Assembly (NCBI GenBank): GCA_002104905.1
Contig: MCFE01000981.1
Location: 1 to 22,143 of the forward strand
Origin: Basidiobolus meristosporus CBS 931.73
Lineage: Eukaryota; Basidiobolomycota; Basidiobolomycetes; Basidiobolales; Basidiobolaceae
Length of the DNA: 22,143 nucleotides
Direction of reading: 5' to 3'
The notes below the pieces were generated by a model. The model searched no databases. It saw only the letters and a program-made list of their open reading frames with translations, and was not told the DNA's origin. The position numbers and the translations under genes are program-made. Within the stretch, counting starts at the first letter, position 1. Every line of letters starts with the position of its first letter. Of the stretch, positions 19,201-22,143 are shown in pieces.

Positions 19201-20111
19201 GCGCTTACCATAGAGTTGACTACGTTGTCGTTTGATGAGGCTAGGGATATTGGTTTCTCTTATTTCTGGATCAAGCTCTTCAAGGAAACCAACCCTGCTT
19301 GTCTGGATGTGTTCCAGATCTACAGAGTTGAAGCGGGCAGCCCGTGCCAGGGAGTCTTAAAAGAGCTGGATATCATATTGGCGGTGAACGGACAGCCTTG
19401 TACGCAGCTAATCGACATGGACGTTCAATACTATCGGACTGATATCGAGATGGTAAACACTGCTCTGGTCACTAGCCTAAACCATGCTAACCTTTCCAGC
19501 AGACTATTTTGAGGGATTCGAAGGAGTTGACCATGACCGTCCCAACCGCCCCTTGCTCAGGAGAGGGTACCACTAGAGTGGTGAGATGGTGTGGAGCAGT
19601 GCTTCAAGGTAAAGCTTCCGTGATTGCGCCACTGTCGATGATGCCATTCACTTAGTGTTGTCTGTCTCAGAGCCATATAAGGCAGTGCTACGTCAAGCGG
19701 AGACCATCCCTTCCCGAGTTTATGTATCTTCCTGTAATTTCGGCTCGCCAGCCAACAATTACGGACTGGTAAGCTTTCGTTGATGGTTGGAACTGCCTGC
19801 GACAGGTGCTCATTTCTTTAAGGCACCCACCAAGTTCATTACACATGTGAATGGCCTGGAAACACCCAATCTAGACGTCCTGCTCGAAGTACTCAAGAAC
19901 TCGCCTGACAATACATACGTACGAATAAGGCTTGTCAACCTCGAGGGACACCCGGAGATTCTGACGTTAAAAACGAACTATCACTATTGGTACATGGTCT
20001 GCTTCTTCCCATGTCCCTGCCCCCCCCCATCTAACTAGCTACTGTAGGCCAACCGAGGAATTGGTGAAGGATCGCGAGAGTGTATTTGGATGGTCGCGAA
20101 AAGAGCATTGA
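16270..20111 (+). CDS. NMA111: Nma111-type nuclear HtrA serine protease (pro-apoptotic)
   Basis: Seventeen exons: 16270-16543, 16608-16674, 16735-16815, 16877-16897, 16954-17154, 17207-17301, 17361-17478, 17535-17837, 17890-18212, 18268-18449, 18507-18744, 18803-18917, 18978-19452, 19500-19608, 19671-19768, 19823-19989, 20048-20111. They join to 976 residues, close to the yeast protein. The trypsin-like domain starts at WQKTIEK and has a full triad: H115 (TNRHVV), D146 (DPVHDFG), S230 (GGSSGSP). A PDZ domain follows ([15 protein letters not shown]...[12 protein letters not shown]), then the second, degenerate protease-like unit without catalytic residues and a second PDZ-like part ([14 protein letters not shown]), as in the duplicated Nma111 layout. 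The basic N-terminus (KRR...PARR) could be a nuclear signal. In yeast it is nuclear and cleaves the IAP-like Bir1. Intron 3 has an unusual donor (GTTCGA). The N-terminal 65 residues are the least certain part. Confidence 0.93.
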
Positions 20112-20173
20112 TACTTCTGCTGAAATCCGGAGTTTATTGCTCCACGGCCAAGACATCATTCTTATAATACATT

Positions 20174-20179
20174 AATAAA
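20174..20179 (+). promoter_or_regulatory. AATAAA polyadenylation-type signal for NMA111
   Basis: AATAAA lies 63 bases after the NMA111 stop and 48 bases before the end of the convergent Tvp38-like gene. The short gap means the two transcripts probably overlap or end back to back. Confidence 0.45.
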
Positions 20180-20226
20180 GATTATTATGACAATGGAGGA
20201 GCCCATCGCTTGATCATTACTCTGGC

Positions 20227-21230
20227 CTAGATCTCATCGCTTGATCGGCTCTCCAACGCCCATATAGAATCGCGATCACCATGAACAAGCCCATCCTGCT
20301 CCTCTTCGTCGTCCACAACCTCATCCACTAGCTTCTTGGATAGCCAGTATACATAAACTAGCAAGCCCACTCCCAGAGTGATCGCTGCTATCACACCAAG
20401 GATCTTCAAAGCAGATGGATGTTCAGTAATGGAGTCGGCAAAGCTGACGAGCTGTGAGCCGATGTAGATTTGTGGCAGGAGCTTGATTAGCGAGATGCCA
20501 GTAACCAACAGAAATTGGGTGGTTGGGATGGTGGTTCCAGCGAGGGTCACGTTCAAAACATTATACGGGTAGGGTGCAAACCGTATGAGTAAAAACAGCT
20601 GAATGGAGAATGGTTACCGACGTGTTGGTATTGAGTTTCGCTCGGTGCTTCGCTTACCTTGAAGCCCTTTTTCTCGATGGCCTGGGTTATTCTCGCCATG
20701 ACGTGATGAGCGGTGAGCACTTTTCGAACGTATCTGCGCCCGTACCTGCGACACATAATGAAACAGCAAGTGCCCCCTATGAACGCCCCCAAGAAGGCTG
20801 GCACGAAGCCCAGTGGGAAGCCGTACACAAAGCCTGAAAATGTAGTCAAGGTGCTGAGACCAAAAATGGGTGGAAATCCGGTGCAGGTGATCAACAAAGT
20901 CAACACAAGGCCCCACTAAGAAAAGGGTCAGTTTTTCAACCTACGAGAAGGAAATGAACTGACTTACAGGAACCCGCGGTCCCGGATCCATTGGCTTAGC
21001 TGCTCTAGCTTGGGCAATAAACTGTCTTTGTAATGGGCAAACAGCGCCAGTGAGGTTATCAAAAGCGCAATGGCAGCCAACATTCCAAGGGATAGCTTCC
21101 ATTTTTGAAGCAACCTTCTCCAGATATTTTTGGGTGCCCTTGCACCATGTTCAGCGCGAATGTCGGCCGTATCTGAGCCTAACTCAAAGGAATCGAGGCT
21201 TCCTCTGGACTTGTTTCTATTTAGGCTCAT
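20227..21230 (-). CDS. Tvp38/TMEM64-like SNARE-associated Golgi (VTT) membrane protein, one-base frame break
   Basis: Three exons: 21230-20968, 20915-20658, 20598-20227. The start at 21230 is the first ATG; the frame is open further upstream only from a non-ATG codon. There is a cytosolic N-terminus, a first membrane segment (LSLGMLAAIALLITSLALFA), then the VTT/DedA-type core GFPPIFGLSTLTTFSGFVYG and RFAPYPYNVLNVTLAGTT with several membrane segments, a last segment near ILGVIAAITLGVGLLVYVYW, and an acidic tail (DDEEEQ). The family acts in Golgi/ER membranes, some members as lipid scramblases. Using the clean GTAAGT donor at 20967 and the TTCTTAG acceptor, exon 2 opens with LGAL as in homologs, then hits a stop; homology continues in the other frame from about 20906. 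One missing base there restores a total divisible by three (297 residues). So: sequence error or a fresh mutation. Confidence 0.8.
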
Positions 21231-21721
21231 GGAAGCAAATTCACTCGATGGGTAGGAAGGAATCAAACAAACGAATCAAACGAAAAAAGTGATGGCAAAA
21301 ATATTGGGTAGAATGGCCGAAAGTAACATGTAGACGAGCGGAAAGAGCTTTTAGCTTACCCCATTTAGCAGCAATTCGAGATAAGTCACAAGTATTCAAG
21401 CATTCAATTTAGTGGTACATTGAGCAGTATATTAAGTAGTATATTGAGTAGTATATCGAGCTGTAAATCGAGCTGTATATCGAGCTGTATATTTGGATCC
21501 ATCTCGGACCCTTACCATTTGCAGGCAAAACGGATAAACAATTTTCAAAGGTCGTGAAAAATACGGAAACAATGCCATGCTGATTTGAGAGTCACGATTA
21601 GAGGATGTTCATCATACATCAGTAATCCAATAGGATCTCTGAAAAGATTTCATGGTTATATACTAGTGTGTGTGTTGTGAACGCTTTCTTTTATAGCAAC
21701 AAGCAGAGCGCTTCCGTTCAT
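21231..21721. promoter_or_regulatory. Divergent promoter region with TATA box for the aldo/keto reductase
   Basis: 491 bases between the starts of the Tvp38-like gene (minus) and the aldo/keto reductase gene (plus). It holds the 12-bp tandem array at 21419-21490 and a TATATA at 21657-21662, about 60 bases before the reductase ATG. No gene is supportable here. Confidence 0.4.
21419..21490. repeat. 12-bp tandem repeat, six copies
   Basis: Six contiguous 12-base units: ATTGAGCAGTAT, ATTAAGTAGTAT, ATTGAGTAGTAT, ATCGAGCTGTAA, then two of ATCGAGCTGTAT. The array changes gradually from one end to the other. It sits between two divergent genes, about 190 bases from the Tvp38-like start and 230 from the reductase start. 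Confidence 0.85.
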
Positions 21722-22143
21722 ATGGAGTATCGTAAACTAGGAAACACAGGCCTGAAAGTATCCGTGCTCGGACTTGGAAGCTGGTTCGTTATACCTGTGG
21801 GGTTAGAAAGTTGCTTTTTTAGCTGACGGATTCCCTTCTAGGCTTACTTATGGTGGCCAAGTATCACAAGGTCCGTAACCTTTTCCCATATCTGCGAACT
21901 TTCGACCCGCGGTTTGGGAGGTAGGGCATAAGTTCTCTAACTAATTCAACTAGATGTATGCTATTCGTGCATGACGACCGCGTTCAGCTTGGGTATCAAC
22001 TATTTTGATACTGCTGAGGTGTACGGTGGTGGAAGAGCGGAACTTGCCATCGGACAAGTCATCAAATTGGCGGGCTGGAGACGTTCAGAGTTTGTGATCA
22101 GCACGAAGATTTTCTGGGGCGGCGATGGTAAGTGAACTTCGAG
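21722..22143 (+). CDS. Aldo/keto reductase, Kv channel beta-subunit type (5' part, runs off window)
   Basis: Exons 21722-21783, 21842-21870 and 21954-22127, with the next intron starting GTAAGT at 22128 and leaving the window. The 88 visible residues match the start of AKR6/Kv-beta proteins: [21 protein letters not shown], then TYGGQV, then [16 protein letters not shown] with the catalytic Asp and Tyr, and [11 protein letters not shown], which supplies the catalytic Lys. Full proteins are usually about 330-350 residues, so roughly a quarter is seen. They are NADPH-dependent cytosolic oxidoreductases; in fungi without Kv channels the substrate is usually unknown. A TATATA lies about 60 bases upstream. 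Confidence 0.9.

Noticed and set aside
19769-19807. NMA111 intron 15 ending at the first AG (GACAG near 19805)
   Set aside because: That acceptor puts the next exon in the wrong frame; the later AG at 19822 restores family sequence ([11 protein letters not shown]).

Overview
The window looks like nuclear DNA of a fungus. Five genes are split by many short introns (about 47-83 nt) with GT..AG ends and often a CTAAC-like branch site near the acceptor. Recognisable products are a fungal-type Nma111 nuclear HtrA protease, a Tvp38-like Golgi membrane protein, a PA-TM-RING ubiquitin ligase and a Kv-beta-type aldo/keto reductase. Species cannot be fixed from the sequence; an intron-rich, possibly early-diverging fungus is my inference.

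Layout. 1-4400 is sparse: a small secreted Cys-containing protein (432-914), a tRNA-Leu 5' fragment (1301-1344, minus), short tandem repeats, and a Fringe/GT31-like glycosyltransferase with a PAN-like tail whose frame is broken by one base (2417-3641). 4401-10780 is a retrotransposon graveyard of one Ty1/copia family: about nine LTR-derived pieces, several nested inside each other, plus one gag-pol body (6232-9911) with five in-frame stops, no frameshift, and a missing 3' end.

11489-22143 is gene-dense: PA-TM-RING E3 ligase (+), mitochondrial-type 3-hydroxyacyl-CoA dehydrogenase (-), a Cys-rich type I membrane protein of unknown role (-), NMA111 with 17 exons (+), a Tvp38/VTT protein (-, with a one-base frame break), and the 5' part of an aldo/keto reductase (+) running off the window. 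Neighbouring genes are convergent or divergent housekeeping genes; I see no operon-like or cluster logic tying them together.

Nothing here forms a clearly new multi-gene system. The most informative structures are: (i) nested LTRs with readable 5-bp target duplications, including repeated use of the same AGATC site inside the family's own LTR; (ii) a primer-binding site that matches the anticodon arm of initiator tRNA-Met, so that an AUG inside it is in frame with gag; (iii) a chimeric copia whose two flanking LTRs are different subtypes; (iv) two isolated one-base frame breaks in otherwise intact genes, which may be assembly errors; and (v) a 66-nt stop-free intron in the ubiquitin ligase gene.

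Exon coordinates were worked out by hand from splice signals and family knowledge and may be off by a base in places; total coding lengths are divisible by three for all the complete spliced models except where a frame break is stated.
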